A stretch of 46,342 nt of DNA from a virus: positions 1 to 46,342 of IMG/VR virus record IMGVR_UViG_3300046328_000681; one strand, written 5' to 3'. The number at the start of each line of letters is the position of its first letter. Position 1 is the stretch's first letter. The translations under genes were made by a program, and so were the position numbers. Shown piece after piece: positions 1 through 9,600 of the stretch. Below the pieces are notes generated by a model. The model was not told the origin of the DNA. It worked only from the letters and a program-made list of their open reading frames with translations, and searched no databases.

Positions 1-3000
1 GATCATTTCGTTTCCAATCAGCAATTTGTTTTTTAAGATTGTATTTTAGCGTTTGGTTTTTATTGTAAATATAATTCAAGATAGCAATTCCTTGACCTGC
101 ATCACGAACAGCATTGTCAAAATCATCAGAAACTTCTTGGAACTTTTTGATTAACGCTTCTCTATCTTCGGGATTGTTGTCAATTTCATCTGAAATCTCG
201 GTTTTCAAACGTGTTAATGCTTCATCGTAAATAAGCATCTTCACATCGGAGTTTGTGATTAAGCCATCTTTGATTGCTTTCAATGCTTCCGAAACCCCAA
301 CTTTATCGATAAAAGCCATTGCTTCATCATTCGCTTCTTGTTGGTTTCTTACATCATAGTTTTCGCCAAGTTCTTTTACGGCTTTCGTGATTACATCGGG
401 ATTCCCACCTTCAATCAATCTACCCAATAAAGATTTCTTTCCTGATTTTGATTTAAAATTATTCTCGGCTTCTTTCTTCGGATTAATCCTTTCCTCAACT
501 GCTTTTGGGTCGATATCAATATCTCCAAACTTCGCTTTTATAGATTCTACAACTTGTTTTATTGCATCGTTTACGTCGATTCCTGCCGAAACTAAATTCT
601 TAACAGCACTTGCAATTAAATCTATTAATTGGTCTTGAGAGATTCCTTGCTTTTTTAAATCAGGGTCGTTTATTCCAGGTAATATGTCTTTTATCTTTTG
701 AGCAATTCTATCTACTTCGGCGTTGGCTTTTTGTTTTGTAGCAAGTTTTTCAATATCTGAAGGAACGTTAAATCCAGCACTCTCTATTATTACTTTAGCG
801 TCACTAGCAGACATTCTACCTTCTTTTACCCACTCGCTATATAGTTTTTCGCCCATAGCATAATCAATAGCGTCTAAACTACCAGCTAATGGGTATTTTT
901 TTTGATTTATTCCTTTTTCTATTTCGTTAAAATCAACATTTAAGTTTGACCCATTGGCTTTACCCCATAATACATATTTGCCATTTTCGTCCTTACCTCT
1001 AACGCTGTATTGGTTTCTCTTTCCAAATTTATCAACACCTCTGTCAGATTTAATATAAACAACATCATCTGCATTAAAATCAGGATTTTCTTCATAAGTT
1101 AAAGGAGTCATTGCGTCTTCCTTTTCATTACCAAGTAAATCTTTATCAGAATTTAAAATAGATTTTTCTTTTGGTTGTTGGCTTTCTGAAACTATAGGAT
1201 TGTTTACATCATTAAGTTTATTCAACATTTCCTGAACTTCCGCTTTTCTGCTTATCGGAAACATCCACCCATATTTAGGGTTGTATCTACCTCCAATAGC
1301 TTTAATATTGTCTTTTATAGGCTTGGTATCTCCTTTTACCACAAATGCTTTTGCAGATATATCCTCTAGTGTAATACCTTCTAAATTTATTTTTACATCA
1401 GCACTTGGTATTGGGGCTTCTTGTATGTCAATTTCTATTTCATCATCAATAACACCTTCCTGTATAGCTTTTAGCGTTTGAAGTTTACCGTTTACAATTT
1501 GCTTTCTTCTTGCGTCAATATTACTTTCATTAAACAATAATCGAATTTGCGCAGGAGATTTTGTATTTCTACGTGAAACACGCCCTAATATTTGTTGAAA
1601 AACATTTCCTGAATAGTTAGGAGTAACCATAAATAAAACTCTCGGAGAATCACCGTTTTGGTCATCTAAATCAATTCCTGTTGAAGCGGATTTTGCAGTT
1701 CCTAATACGACATCAACTGCATTAGCTTGAAACAAATCATTTGCCTCTCCTTTATCTGATTTGCCAAATATTTCGGCTACTTTAAAGCCTTCTTTTTTTA
1801 ACATTTTTGATAGTTCAGAAAGAAATCCAGGAACTACTTTATCAATAGCTGTAATTGTAGTTTCATTAACACCTTCTGCAATTACAACTACTTTTTTTCC
1901 TGCTTTTATTTCTTTTACTACTTGTGCAAAAGTGTATTTTATTTTAGTTGACTCACTCCATCTGCTTAATTCTCCTGATTTTTGTCCAGAAAGGTTCATT
2001 TTTTTTCTAAAATTAACCCTTCCATCATCTGAAACGCTTTCATACTCAATTCTATCGTCCCAACTGCTTTCGATTTCATCTTGCTCGTTTGCTTGCTCTT
2101 CAGTAAGTGAGATTTTATCTTCTACAAATTCGCCGTAAAAAGGATATTCTCTACGAAGCATTGCTCCTTTAGATATTATTTCTTCACGAATTTTGACAAT
2201 ATTTCTTTTTATGTCAGCAGGAGCAACACCTTCTTGCAGTGTTACTATTTTTACTTCCTGACCTGTTATTGCGTCTTTTTGTTTTTTAACGTTTAAACCA
2301 AGCATATTATACGCTTGTTCTTCGGTTACGCCTGAAACTTCTGATATAAAATATACCGCACTACCTATCGTGTCCATAGGAGTTGCTGTAACATACATAT
2401 TGTTTGTTGACTTTATGTTTCCTGCCGCAATAGCCTTGCCTGATTCTTGGTTTTTTAAATTATGAGCTTCATCGTAAATAACTAAACCATAACTGCCCTT
2501 TCCTTTTTTTTCTGTACGTAAATCATTGTAAGTTCCGTACTCAAAATCATTCATATCTATTCCAAGAGCCTTTGCATCATTAGCAAAATTCTTTTCTAGT
2601 ATGGTTGTATTTTCACTTATTATTAAAACCTTACCTCCAAACTTGTTAAGATATTCTTTAGCGATAACAAGTATTTGTCTTGTTTTTCCAACGCCTGTTC
2701 CATCAGCTAATAAAAATGACTTGCCTCCTGATTCAAACAAAGACAGCGCCGAGTTTACTCCTTGCTTTTGAACTTCGTCAATTTCATAATTTTCAGATAG
2801 AAAGTCTTTTGTAGTCGGCATTTTAGATTCTGCTTGAACTACAATACCAGGTCTTTTATTTTCTTGCTGTCCTAAAGGTTTTCCTGAATACTTTTGAAGT
2901 CCTCTATCATTTCCTCTATCGGCTGGTTTTCGTTCAATTTGATTTTCGACATCAATGACAACTTGCTTGAGTTCATCTTTTCTGTCGCTTTTTCCTTTAC

Positions 3001-6000
3001 GTTCAATAGCCTCAACAATAGGCTCAATTTCTGCTGCTTTTCTGTCGTCGTTGACAAATTCATCGATTTTTTCGGGAGTGATGTTTCCATTATCTATTTG
3101 TTCGTTAATTTGTGAAAATATGTCGAATTGTTCGGCATCAGCCACTCTAGCCTGTTTTTGTTTCTTTTGCGCATTAGGAATATCAACTGTGTTTATCTTG
3201 ATAGATTCGGCAGTTAAATCTTTAATTTCTTTTCTTTGAGTTTCGTTGATGTTTTTACCAAAATCTTGTAAACTTTTAATTTTTTTCTTGATTTGAGTAT
3301 CACGATTTCTTAACTCTTGAACTTCTTTTTCAATAATAGCTTCATTTGAACCACGACCTACTTTTTGCTCAAAATTTAAAGGTTCATTTTCGTTGAATTC
3401 TACTAATCCGTTAATTCTATTGTTTAATAAAATGCTAAGTTCAGAATAGCTTTTTATCTTATCGTTTTTTAATAAATGTTCAAATATTTCGTTTTCGTGA
3501 GCATTAGTAAGTTTATCAAAATCTGCTCTTGCTTTACCCGTCCATTCCGCGATACTTTCTGCATCTCTATAAGATTTGCTTTCTAAGGCATCTTGAAATT
3601 GGTTTAACATTTGCATTGCCTTGCCTTTTGGGTTTAGATTTGCAAGCGCAAAAATTTTAACCCAAGACTTCCCGTATAAAGCACTTAATTTTGTTTTTGC
3701 TTGATTAAAATTTTGAAAAGTAGGCAACAAACTTTCCTTAACATATTTAGCGTTATCAACTATTGTCTGTACAGCACCTTGATTACTTTCTTTTGCTATT
3801 TTTTGAGCTTCTTCTAATGTTTCTGCCTCTACAATTTGAGCGTTTACATTGGTAAAATCCGATTTTTTGTATTTATCTGAAAATTCAGCTTTGCCATCCG
3901 CTAAATCTGAAAATGCTTTTGTTCTACTATGTCCTGCTAAGATAACAAATTTTCCTGTATCTGGACTTTTCCAAATTTGAATAGGAGGAATAGATGAAAT
4001 GTTTAATTTACCCTCTTTCGCTTCGTTTACGATACGGTTATAGGTTTGTTCGCTATATTCCTTTGCACGACCCTGAAAGTTTTTTAGTGATGTTGTAAGA
4101 TTACTTACCGCCATAGAAACAAACCCTTTAGCTTGTTCTGCTTCATCTTGCTTAGGCGTAACTTCTTTTTTAGGTTTTGGAGTTTCCTTAACTTCAACTG
4201 GTTTTTTCGCCCCAAACTGCTCGTTCAAGAAATTAGAAACATCATCAAGGTTTAAGTCTACTTCAGCATCTCCCTTAACTTCTCCACCGTCAACGGAACT
4301 CGGTACACTACTTTTTGAATTACTTTTTGGCTTGTCGTTTCCACTTTCTCCCACATTTGAAGCTCCAAGTTGAACGTTTCCATTAGTAGGAGTATTTGTT
4401 TCCGGTGTTGCTTCATTTTTCTTTGCGGTTTGGCTTAAAATTTTAACTTGCTCCGGTTCGAAAACAACATATTCTTTATTATTGTCGCCGAAATCAGAAA
4501 TCACTCCGTCAAATCCATTTTTAATAAAAACATCTTTTCCGCTTTGTGTTTCTATTCCCTCTTTAAATTCAGAATAATTACCCAAATCAATTTCTTCGTT
4601 TAAAAACTCTAATGCGTCATCTTCGGACATTATGTCTCCTGTTAGTATCTCAACTAATGAAGGGGCTTGTTTTTTATTAGTAAAAACACCTTGTGTTGTT
4701 AAATCTACTGGGTTTTTAATAGATATATTAGCGGATATTATATTTTCTCCTCCTCCATTTTCCAAAGCAAAATCTTTTGCTAAATTTTCGTCCCCTATAA
4801 AGAAAAAACCAAATTCAGTATTTGCCCATCCTGTATTACTTCCTTGTTTTTCTTTGTCAAAAGTATCAAATACCTGATTTGTTCCGTGAAAAACAGTCAT
4901 AGCACCACCTTTGTCATCTACAATAGTATTCCCATTTTCTTTTGTAAACTTTTGATCGTCATCCTGCATAGAAACATTTTCTTCTTGCGAAGATAAAGGT
5001 TTTTCAATACTCGGAGCAACTACATCTTCTACTGGAGATACTTCTTGGGTGGGTAGGGATTGTGTATAATTACTACCTCTTTTGTTTTCGGGCAATATCA
5101 TTCTGATTGAAGTACCTGATTTTTCTGCTCTTACTTTTTTAGTTTCTTCTAATGATAACTCTTTCCCATCAGCATCAAAAGCCCTCATACCTAATTTGTA
5201 ATTTAGCCCAACTGACATATCATTAGATGCCTGTCCTGATAATTCGCCTTTAGTTTCTTCCAACGCCCTTTGTAATAACTTAGTAGCTATGCCTTGTTTT
5301 CTTCTATCTTCATCTACTTTTAAATGTAATACTGAATAAATCTTAGCCCCATTTATTTTACCTAGCTCAAGTTTTCCGCCCTCAACGTTGAAATCAATCA
5401 TATCCTCAAATGAAGGATTAGTGCTTTCACTTTTAGACACCACTACATCTTTTACAATAGGAGTTTCTACCTTCTCGGCTTCGGACGGTTTTTGTACTTC
5501 GGCTTGTGGTTGGGCTTCGGGAGTAGGAGTTGTTGGGTTTTGCTCATTTTCGTATATTTCGTTTGCTTTTTTAGATACTTGCTCATTAGTTACATTAACA
5601 GTCATATCACCACCTGTTAATTCTTGAAGTGCTTGGTCGTTTAATCTGTCTTGTTCTTTTAGTGGTAATGACGAAATCTTGCCGTTTTCTAAATCAAAAT
5701 CAGGCTCTACACCATTAAATTTAGAGAAATCATCGTTTACTTCAAGACCATCGTTTTGGCTTAATATTTCAGTTTTTCGCTTTTGGTTTTTACTCGCTTG
5801 AAGTCGAATTTCTTCCTTCATAGCGGGTTTTAAATTTTCAGGAATATCATCAGCATCATCAATATCGTCAAACTTCGTTTTTAATTCCTCAAATTCTTGA
5901 TTTAAGGCATTTAATTCCGTTTTAGTTTCCGCAGGTAGTGCTTTTGCTTTTTCTATCTCTGTACCAAGCAATTTCTTGTTTTCAGCTTCTAGTCTATCAG

Positions 6001-7234
6001 CACGTAAACTTAAAATAGCTTTGTTTTCATCGGATAAATTACCGTTGTCAATTTCGCTTCTTAATTTGAATACTTCTTTATTTGTAGCTTTTACTTTTGC
6101 GTAGGTTTTTGCTTTTACATATCCTTTTGCTCCGTAAACTCCTAATGTTTGCAATCCGCCCATTCCTGTAGCGGATAACCCTGCGTTTTTAATTGAGTGA
6201 AAATCAAATTCAGTTCGAATTCCCGACGACATATCGTTTACTTGGTTTCCAAACTCAACGGCAGATTCCTCAATAACTTCTCCAACTGCACCTACAAGCG
6301 GGTTTTTTTCTATGGATTTTTCAATGGTTGATTTAAACGATTTTCCAATAATTTTAGACCCCGCTTCAACTCCTTTGTCAGTAATTATTCGTTTCATTAC
6401 AGCACCCGAAGCTCCTGTAAATAAATGTCCGGTAACAGCCTCGATAATTCCCGCATTAGCAGAATTCAAAACTCTTGTCCCTAAACCCATTTCAGGATTT
6501 TCTTCTTTAAGTTGTGCGTTTTTAGTAGATGCCGTAGACGCACCAATCGCTACCAAAGCAGAAGTTTGTCCTCCTGATGCCATAGCAGCTACCATTATCG
6601 GTAAAGATTGCATTGTAGTTCCCGCAACTAATTTAGCTGCGTTTACATAATTTCCGTCTTGAACAGCTTTTAACGCATCGCCACCGTTTTTAACGGCATA
6701 AGCGTTAATTTTTTCGTTGGAAACTTTTAATTTTTCTTTTAGTATTTCAGATGGAATATTTACAAATCCTAAATCTTTGGCTAGTTTATCCGCCGAAGCA
6801 CCTTCCCCTTTATAGCCCGTAATACCTTTAATTATAGGATTAGTGATTGAAGCGGCAGCATCGTACAATAATCCAGGGGCATCGTAAAATGATTTAGAAA
6901 CGGTTGTTATTCCATTGTCTAAATTTTCTTTTAGATATTCGTAAAAAGAATCATCTTCTTTTACAGTAGGTTTTTGAATCGGTTTTTTAGAAACGACAGG
7001 CCTCACCGATTTCATAGAATTAAAATCAGGAATAGGAGAGTTTATGTTAGTTTTAGGAAATCCGTTCCCACCCGAAGAACCAGTAGTAGTTCCCGAAGCC
7101 AATTTTTGAGGCGTTGCAGTAGGTATGGACTTTTTTTTTTCTGAACTATAACTATTAATTACTAATGCTATGTTATCTTCAGATTCTCCCGCAGATACCA
7201 TATTTTGTATGATTACATCTAATTCATCTTCCAT
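1..7234 (-). CDS. Giant polyvalent protein (GNAT, ADP-ribosyltransferase, ParB-like, SF2 helicase), 3' end outside window
   Basis: An open frame starts at ATG 7234 and runs without a stop off the left edge, over 2,400 residues. The N-terminal 600 residues are alanine/glycine-rich and coiled-coil, as in virion-delivered proteins. A GNAT acetyltransferase signature (RRKQGIATKLL) lies near residue 645. An ART-PolyVal-type ADP-ribosyltransferase start (VFHGTNQVFDTFD) is near 780. A ParB-like AGHSRTKAF motif is near 1100. An SF2 helicase follows: Walker A GTGVGKT near 1515, DEAH near 1588, TATP near 1617 and motif VI QQILGRVSRR near 1883. The tail is helical and associated-domain-like. Polyvalent proteins of this design are known from phages and conjugative elements and are thought to be injected with DNA to counter host defences or remodel the cell. 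Its place at the end of the virion operon, after probable ejection proteins, fits that. Domain calls are from motifs only; the injected role is inference. Confidence 0.85.
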   Translation of the reverse strand, partial: MEDELDVIIQNMVSAGESEDNIALVINSYSSEKKKSIPTATPQKLASGTTTGSSGGNGFPKTNINSPIPDFNSMKSVRPVVSKKPIQKPTVKEDDSFYEYLKENLDNGITTVSKSFYDAPGLLYDAAASITNPIIKGITGYKGEGASADKLAKDLGFVNIPSEILKEKLKVSNEKINAYAVKNGGDALKAVQDGNYVNAAKLVAGTTMQSLPIMVAAMASGGQTSALVAIGASTASTKNAQLKEENPEMGLGTRVLNSANAGIIEAVTGHLFTGASGAVMKRIITDKGVEAGSKIIGKSFKSTIEKSIEKNPLVGAVGEVIEESAVEFGNQVNDMSSGIRTEFDFHSIKNAGLSATGMGGLQTLGVYGAKGYVKAKTYAKVKATNKEVFKLRSEIDNGNLSDENKAILSLRADRLEAENKKLLGTEIEKAKALPAETKTELNALNQEFEELKTKFDDIDDADDIPENLKPAMKEEIRLQASKNQKRKTEILSQNDGLEVNDDFSKFNGVEPDFDLENGKISSLPLKEQDRLNDQALQELTGGDMTVNVTNEQVSKKANEIYENEQNPTTPTPEAQPQAEVQKPSEAEKVETPIVKDVVVSKSESTNPSFEDMIDFNVEGGKLELGKINGAKIYSVLHLKVDEDRRKQGIATKLLQRALEETKGELSGQASNDMSVGLNYKLGMRAFDADGKELSLEETKKVRAEKSGTSIRMILPENKRGSNYTQSLPTQEVSPVEDVVAPSIEKPLSSQEENVSMQDDDQKFTKENGNTIVDDKGGAMTVFHGTNQVFDTFDKEKQGSNTGWANTEFGFFFIGDENLAKDFALENGGGENIISANISIKNPVDLTTQGVFTNKKQAPSLVEILTGDIMSEDDALEFLNEEIDLGNYSEFKEGIETQSGKDVFIKNGFDGVISDFGDNNKEYVVFEPEQVKILSQTAKKNEATPETNTPTNGNVQLGASNVGESGNDKPKSNSKSSVPSSVDGGEVKGDAEVDLNLDDVSNFLNEQFGAKKPVEVKETPKPKKEVTPKQDEAEQAKGFVSMAVSNLTTSLKNFQGRAKEYSEQTYNRIVNEAKEGKLNISSIPPIQIWKSPDTGKFVILAGHSRTKAFSDLADGKAEFSDKYKKSDFTNVNAQIVEAETLEEAQKIAKESNQGAVQTIVDNAKYVKESLLPTFQNFNQAKTKLSALYGKSWVKIFALANLNPKGKAMQMLNQFQDALESKSYRDAESIAEWTGKARADFDKLTNAHENEIFEHLLKNDKIKSYSELSILLNNRINGLVEFNENEPLNFEQKVGRGSNEAIIEKEVQELRNRDTQIKKKIKSLQDFGKNINETQRKEIKDLTAESIKINTVDIPNAQKKQKQARVADAEQFDIFSQINEQIDNGNITPEKIDEFVNDDRKAAEIEPIVEAIERKGKSDRKDELKQVVIDVENQIERKPADRGNDRGLQKYSGKPLGQQENKRPGIVVQAESKMPTTKDFLSENYEIDEVQKQGVNSALSLFESGGKSFLLADGTGVGKTRQILVIAKEYLNKFGGKVLIISENTTILEKNFANDAKALGIDMNDFEYGTYNDLRTEKKGKGSYGLVIYDEAHNLKNQESGKAIAAGNIKSTNNMYVTATPMDTIGSAVYFISEVSGVTEEQAYNMLGLNVKKQKDAITGQEVKIVTLQEGVAPADIKRNIVKIREEIISKGAMLRREYPFYGEFVEDKISLTEEQANEQDEIESSWDDRIEYESVSDDGRVNFRKKMNLSGQKSGELSRWSESTKIKYTFAQVVKEIKAGKKVVVIAEGVNETTITAIDKVVPGFLSELSKMLKKEGFKVAEIFGKSDKGEANDLFQANAVDVVLGTAKSASTGIDLDDQNGDSPRVLFMVTPNYSGNVFQQILGRVSRRNTKSPAQIRLLFNESNIDARRKQIVNGKLQTLKAIQEGVIDDEIEIDIQEAPIPSADVKINLEGITLEDISAKAFVVKGDTKPIKDNIKAIGGRYNPKYGWMFPISRKAEVQEMLNKLNDVNNPIVSESQQPKEKSILNSDKDLLGNEKEDAMTPLTYEENPDFNADDVVYIKSDRGVDKFGKRNQYSVRGKDENGKYVLWGKANGSNLNVDFNEIEKGINQKKYPLAGSLDAIDYAMGEKLYSEWVKEGRMSASDAKVIIESAGFNVPSDIEKLATKQKANAEVDRIAQKIKDILPGINDPDLKKQGISQDQLIDLIASAVKNLVSAGIDVNDAIKQVVESIKAKFGDIDIDPKAVEERINPKKEAENNFKSKSGKKSLLGRLIEGGNPDVITKAVKELGENYDVRNQQEANDEAMAFIDKVGVSEALKAIKDGLITNSDVKMLIYDEALTRLKTEISDEIDNNPEDREALIKKFQEVSDDFDNAVRDAGQGIAILNYIYNKNQTLKYNLKKQIADWKRND

Positions 7235-7243
7235 AGTAAATTC

Positions 7244-8518
7244 TTATTTTTTTGGTGCGTATTTTGCTCGTAATGCGTCCGCTTTTGCTTTTAATTCGGC
7301 TTTTGTTGGTGCTTGTTGCGTTTTACCGCTACTTGTTTTGACTTTTGAAGATGTTTTTTTAATAACATAAGAGTTTGGAGGGTATTCATTCTCAAAAGGC
7401 ATCGCTCCTTTATTTGCTTTTTTATACCTCTCTACAAATTTTTTACCTTCGCTTGTTAGTTCTTTCGTTGTGGTTTCTACAGTAGCAACCCCGTCTTGTT
7501 TCGCTTTGTCTTGCGCTACTTTTAGCGTTTTTGTCGATATGTCATTATCGATATTTTGTTGTTTTACTTTATTGTTATAATTAGCCTGATCTAAATTCAG
7601 TTTTTCAGATACAGATTCTTTGGTAGTTTCGTTTAGTAGGGTTTCGTAATATCCTGCAACTTTTTTTAAGACCTTTTCGTCAGTATAATAATCTTTGTTT
7701 TCAGGGTCTAATCCTAAATCTTCTAATGCTGCGTAAACCGCACTATGATTATTTGTAGCGTCTTGCGCCATTTTTTTAGCCATCGCTTCCGAGCCTTGAT
7801 ACTTTGTAGTGGTAATATCTTTATTTCCTACTGTTTTGGTAGTTACGTCAGGCTTGTTAAGGCTTTTTATGTATTGAGAAACAAGTCCTTTTTCCCCTGT
7901 AACATCAAATTTCGGCTCAATCTCAAACATTTGTTTTAATTCAGCATCGGATATGTCTTTTTTTTCAACCCCAATAACAACCCCATTAACATCTCTTTTT
8001 ACAAGGTCGCTAACTACATTTCCATTGTTATCAAGTCTTGTTACTATATCCTTGTTTACTCTTGCAACTAAATTTTTTACTTTATTAAAACTTGTTGGGT
8101 TGTAATCCTTCTCGTTTTTTAGCATTTCTTCTGCCTTGATACTCATCGCTTTTTTACTCTCGTTAAGCCTGTTTAGGTTTGACAATGCTTTATCAGCTAA
8201 TGCTTGGCTTTTTTCGCTTCCTGTATTAACAACATCACGTTTTGCATCTGCGTATGTTTTTTTTAAATCCATCACAAACTGCTTGTCGTTATCACCCAAA
8301 GAAGCATACGGATATTTCGCACTAAACTCTTCGGAATCTTTAAAATCACGTCTTCGTTGTTCTTGCAAGTTTTGCTCGGCAATCAATTTGTCCTTTTCTC
8401 TTTGGTATTTTTCCGCACGAACTTGTTGGAATTGTTCTCCAACGCCTCTTATCGCTTGTCCTACATAATCCTCTGTGGGATTAACGGTTAAATAACCTGC
8501 ACTTCCTCCTATAGCCAT
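7244..8518 (-). CDS. Probable internal virion / ejection protein, coiled-coil
   Basis: A 424-residue protein, not recognised by name. It starts with a small glycine-rich stretch (MAIGGSAGYL), followed by a long, highly charged lysine/glutamine/glutamate-rich helical region, and ends in a basic tail (KAKADALRAKYAPKK). No signal peptide or catalytic motif is visible. It sits 9 bp upstream of the giant polyvalent gene and 16 bp downstream of a glycine/alanine-rich protein. In podoviruses this position, between the tail stabilisation protein and the end of the structural operon, usually encodes internal proteins ejected with the DNA. The function is inferred from position and composition only. 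Confidence 0.6.
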   Translation of the reverse strand: MAIGGSAGYLTVNPTEDYVGQAIRGVGEQFQQVRAEKYQREKDKLIAEQNLQEQRRRDFKDSEEFSAKYPYASLGDNDKQFVMDLKKTYADAKRDVVNTGSEKSQALADKALSNLNRLNESKKAMSIKAEEMLKNEKDYNPTSFNKVKNLVARVNKDIVTRLDNNGNVVSDLVKRDVNGVVIGVEKKDISDAELKQMFEIEPKFDVTGEKGLVSQYIKSLNKPDVTTKTVGNKDITTTKYQGSEAMAKKMAQDATNNHSAVYAALEDLGLDPENKDYYTDEKVLKKVAGYYETLLNETTKESVSEKLNLDQANYNNKVKQQNIDNDISTKTLKVAQDKAKQDGVATVETTTKELTSEGKKFVERYKKANKGAMPFENEYPPNSYVIKKTSSKVKTSSGKTQQAPTKAELKAKADALRAKYAPKK

Positions 8519-8534
8519 AGCTTTTATTTTTTTA

Positions 8535-9092
8535 TTAACCCCTTGCCTTTACTCTTGCCGCTTTTTTATCTGCCGAATAATAATCAGAACTTGCCACAGC
8601 ACTCGCTGCCATTCCTGCTCCTGAAATAATATTCCCCATTCCTTGTTGTTGTGCTGTTGCTCCTGCGTTGTATTGGCTAGATAATGCGGCAAGTTTCGCT
8701 TGGTTTCGTTGCTCTTTTGTCATTCTAATCCTTACGCTATCTTCGGCTCGTATTTGGTCTATTCCTTTTTGTTGCTCGTCAAGGTTTGCGGCAATATCTC
8801 TGTTTACAGCTTGACCTCCTGCCTCTACTGCTCCGACACCTCCTAAAATAGCCCTTGTTCCGCCTTCTTGTAGTGATGCTACTTGGGTAGCTTCAAGTAC
8901 AGACTGCCCTTGTTGTCTTGTTTTCGCCCCCAAAGTCGAAACTTTTAATTCATCGGCTATATTGGTCAATGGAACTTCTTTTATGTTAGCGGCTTCTCTA
9001 GCGGCTCTTTTCTTTGCTTTACCGCCACTTGTCATTCCTACAACTCCTGAAATTGCAGATGCTCCAGCAACACCTATTGATACATAACTCAT
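8535..9092 (-). CDS. Glycine/alanine-rich probable ejection protein
   Basis: A 185-residue protein with an amphipathic or hydrophobic N-terminus (residues 3-21, alanine, glycine and valine), a charged helical middle with many Gln/Glu, and a second small-residue hydrophobic stretch around residues 152-168 (ISGAGMAASAVA). This layout resembles the short internal virion proteins of podoviruses, such as T7 gp14 or P22 gp7, that insert into the envelope during ejection. The start ATG overlaps the TGA of the cupin gene (ATGA), so the two are translationally coupled. Homology is not demonstrated; the call rests on composition and gene order. Confidence 0.55.
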   Translation of the reverse strand: MSYVSIGVAGASAISGVVGMTSGGKAKKRAAREAANIKEVPLTNIADELKVSTLGAKTRQQGQSVLEATQVASLQEGGTRAILGGVGAVEAGGQAVNRDIAANLDEQQKGIDQIRAEDSVRIRMTKEQRNQAKLAALSSQYNAGATAQQQGMGNIISGAGMAASAVASSDYYSADKKAARVKARG

Positions 9093-9541
9093 TTTTTTTC
9101 GTTTAAAAGGTTACTTACTCTTTCTTTTATTTCTAATGACAATAAAGGATTGTCGTGTTTTTCTATAATTCTTTCCTCGATTTGTGCCGAGTTTTCGTTG
9201 TCGGGATTGGCGTGAATAGTCGCCCATATCATATCTTCTAATACATAAACTACTCTTTGTGTTCCCGCTTCGGTTATTCCTATGTAGGGTGCTTCTACTA
9301 TTTGTTCGATTCCATCTACGTAAATAGCGCATTTCCCTTTCATAATAAAGAACTGATGCCTTGTTTTGTGTATCTTCGAGGTAACAAATGAATCTTTAGG
9401 TAAGAATACCTCTCTCGTGTAAATCCCATCCGTAAAATGCTCTTTTACAGGAAAACTCATAAGAGGAAAATTATCTACCATTACAGCTTCAAGTTCGTCT
9501 ATGCTATGGCTAATTACGCTTTTAGAAATTTCGTTATCCAT
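9089..9541 (-). CDS. Cupin-fold virion-operon protein
   Basis: A 150-residue protein whose middle (HKTRHQFFIMKGKCAIYVDG, about residues 58-77) matches the first cupin motif: a histidine pair, then a G-containing strand turn. It is followed by EAPYIGITEAGTQRVVYVLED, where the second cupin motif should be. Phage homologues of this type occur near neck and tail genes of Bacteroidota podoviruses; whether they bind metal or are purely structural is unknown. It is the first gene after a promoter with the shared late motif (-7 box at 9556-9563), leaving a leader of only a few bases. It overlaps the next gene by 4 bp. Confidence 0.6.
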   Translation of the reverse strand: MDNEISKSVISHSIDELEAVMVDNFPLMSFPVKEHFTDGIYTREVFLPKDSFVTSKIHKTRHQFFIMKGKCAIYVDGIEQIVEAPYIGITEAGTQRVVYVLEDMIWATIHANPDNENSAQIEERIIEKHDNPLLSLEIKERVSNLLNEKK

Positions 9542-9555
9542 AAAAATAATTTAAA

Positions 9556-9599
9556 CAAAGGTATTGAATATTCGCTTACAAACACTTACTGTCGTTTAA
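9556..9599 (-). promoter_or_regulatory. Late-type promoter, upstream of the cupin operon
   Basis: Read on the minus strand: a diverged copy of the shared element at 9599-9576 (AAACGACAGTAAGTGTTTG), 15 bases, then the Bacteroidota -7 box TACCTTTG (9563-9556). The ATG of the cupin gene is 14 bases further on. This is the most diverged of the late copies. Confidence 0.75.
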
Positions 9600-9600
9600 G

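Noticed and set aside
1-7234. Plus-strand open frames opposite the giant gene and the tail genes
   Set aside because: They are short, lack coupling and promoters, and their composition (Phe/Ser/Ile-rich) is that of the reverse complement of a coding strand.
9111-9332. A second frame inside the cupin gene
   Set aside because: It is in an alternative frame, rich in Arg and Ser, with no start context or homology, and is fully covered by the better-supported cupin frame.
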